Source: Micromonospora luteifusca (GTDB lineage Bacteria > Actinomycetota > Actinomycetes > Mycobacteriales > Micromonosporaceae). Taken from it: a DNA stretch of 64,000 bases. The stretch is taken from NCBI RefSeq assembly GCF_016907275.1, contig NZ_JAFBBP010000001.1, positions 3,710,001 to 3,774,000 on the forward strand. Direction: 5' to 3'. The translations under genes were made by a program, and so were the position numbers. The notes under the pieces are model-generated. The model saw nothing but the letters and a program-made list of their open reading frames with translations. It did not search any database and was not told where the DNA came from. Within the stretch, counting starts at the first letter, position 1. Every line of letters starts with the position of its first letter. Below are positions 63,700 to 64,000 of this stretch, piece after piece.

Positions 63700-64000
63700 G
63701 TCAGGTGCGTGACGGTCGGCCCGGCCACCACCGCCACCTGCTCCAGGCGCGGCGCGATGCCGTCGAAGAGTCGCTCGCCGCCCCCGAGCACGATCGGCAC
63801 CAGGTGCAGTTGCAGCGTGTCGATCAGCCCGGCGGCCAGGTACTGCCGAACCGCGCTCGCCCCGCCCGCGATCGACACCTGCCGGTCGCCCGCAGCCTCC
63901 TGTGCCTGTCGCAGCGCCGAATGGATCCCGTCGGTGACGAATCGGAACTCGGTGCCGCCCCGCATCACCAGTGGCTCCCGAGGGTGGTGGCTGAGCACGA
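63681..64000 (-). CDS. RibD C-terminal/dihydrofolate reductase-like protein, partial
   Basis: About 106 residues of the C-terminal part of a RibD-type dihydrofolate reductase family protein; the 5' end runs off the right edge. Seen are IHSALRQAQEAAGDRQVSIA, GGASAVRQYLAAGLIDTLQL and HLVPIVLGGGERLF, which are typical of this group. The family is involved in riboflavin synthesis or drug reduction, but stand-alone members have mostly unknown roles. It is convergent with the XRE-cupin gene, with 19 bases of overlap. Confidence 0.8.
   Translation of the reverse strand, partial: VLSHHPREPLVMRGGTEFRFVTDGIHSALRQAQEAAGDRQVSIAGGASAVRQYLAAGLIDTLQLHLVPIVLGGGERLFDGIAPRLEQVAVVAGPTVTHLTYRVLG

Overview
The window is high-GC actinobacterial chromosome and most resembles a Micromonospora or close relative (family Micromonosporaceae). 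The reasons are the codon usage, frequent GTG starts, the cell-division gene sepH, an ESX-type (type VII) secretion locus with eccB/C/D/E and mycP, an actinobacterial c-di-AMP riboswitch, and paired GGGGCCC-arm terminators. This is a judgement from sequence reading, not a database match. It is ordinary core-type chromosome: I see no insertion sequence, phage, integrase, CRISPR array, rRNA or tRNA.

Layout. 1-3.6 kb: the end of a nucleobase permease, then a MarR regulator with a palindromic operator and an MFS exporter. 3.6-5.3 kb: a divergent pair of an IS30-type-HTH/GbsR-like regulator and a DUF4097 protein, with TTGC boxes between them. 5.3-15.5 kb: housekeeping genes (sepH, serC, citrate synthase-like, pdxH, an MFS protein, an aldose epimerase, a nitroreductase, a glutaryl-CoA dehydrogenase-like enzyme, a DUF4230 protein). 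15.5-16.5 kb: a repeat-rich region with a long palindrome, duplicated terminator arms, a GAAGCC hexamer array and one PspC gene. 16.5-17.9 kb: sdaA. 18-23.7 kb: a wall teichoic acid-type operon (TagG-like permease, TagH-like ATPase, a fused CDP-alcohol phosphotransferase, a GT2-TagF fusion). 23.9-30 kb: an orphan MsiK-like sugar ABC ATPase, a membrane protein, a thioesterase, and a beta-phosphoglucomutase plus GH65 phosphorylase pair. 30-37 kb: small hydrolase and membrane-protein genes, including a 59-residue gene.

37.1-49.5 kb is the type VII secretion locus: a WXG/PPE-like candidate substrate and a small helical partner follow eccB on the minus strand, eccE is divergent, eccD is convergent with eccE, and eccC, two WXG100 proteins and convergent mycP follow. 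49.6-52.2 kb: a winged-helix regulator, a beta-carbonic anhydrase, and a secreted coiled-coil cell-wall protein under a c-di-AMP riboswitch. 52.2-59.7 kb: a YibE/F protein and a copper module (CopB-like CPH ATPase, divergent csoR with two operator palindromes, copZ, a secreted HVHPD-repeat protein, a CopA-like CPC ATPase). 59.7-64 kb: csbD behind a sigma-B-like promoter, an ArsR-like regulator with a small membrane protein, a secreted peptidase, a methyltransferase, an XRE-cupin regulator with a 14-bp operator, and the end of a RibD-type reductase.

Functionally the window joins cell-envelope work (teichoic acid, type VII secretion, SepH, c-di-AMP-controlled wall protein) with copper efflux and central metabolism (serine, citrate, PLP, alpha-disaccharide phosphorolysis). 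I find no clearly new system. The best leads are the PPE-like protein and partner in the secretion locus, the IS30-HTH/GbsR regulator with phased boxes, the degenerate-nucleotidyltransferase/CDP-alcohol fusion, and the copper-linked HVHPD protein.
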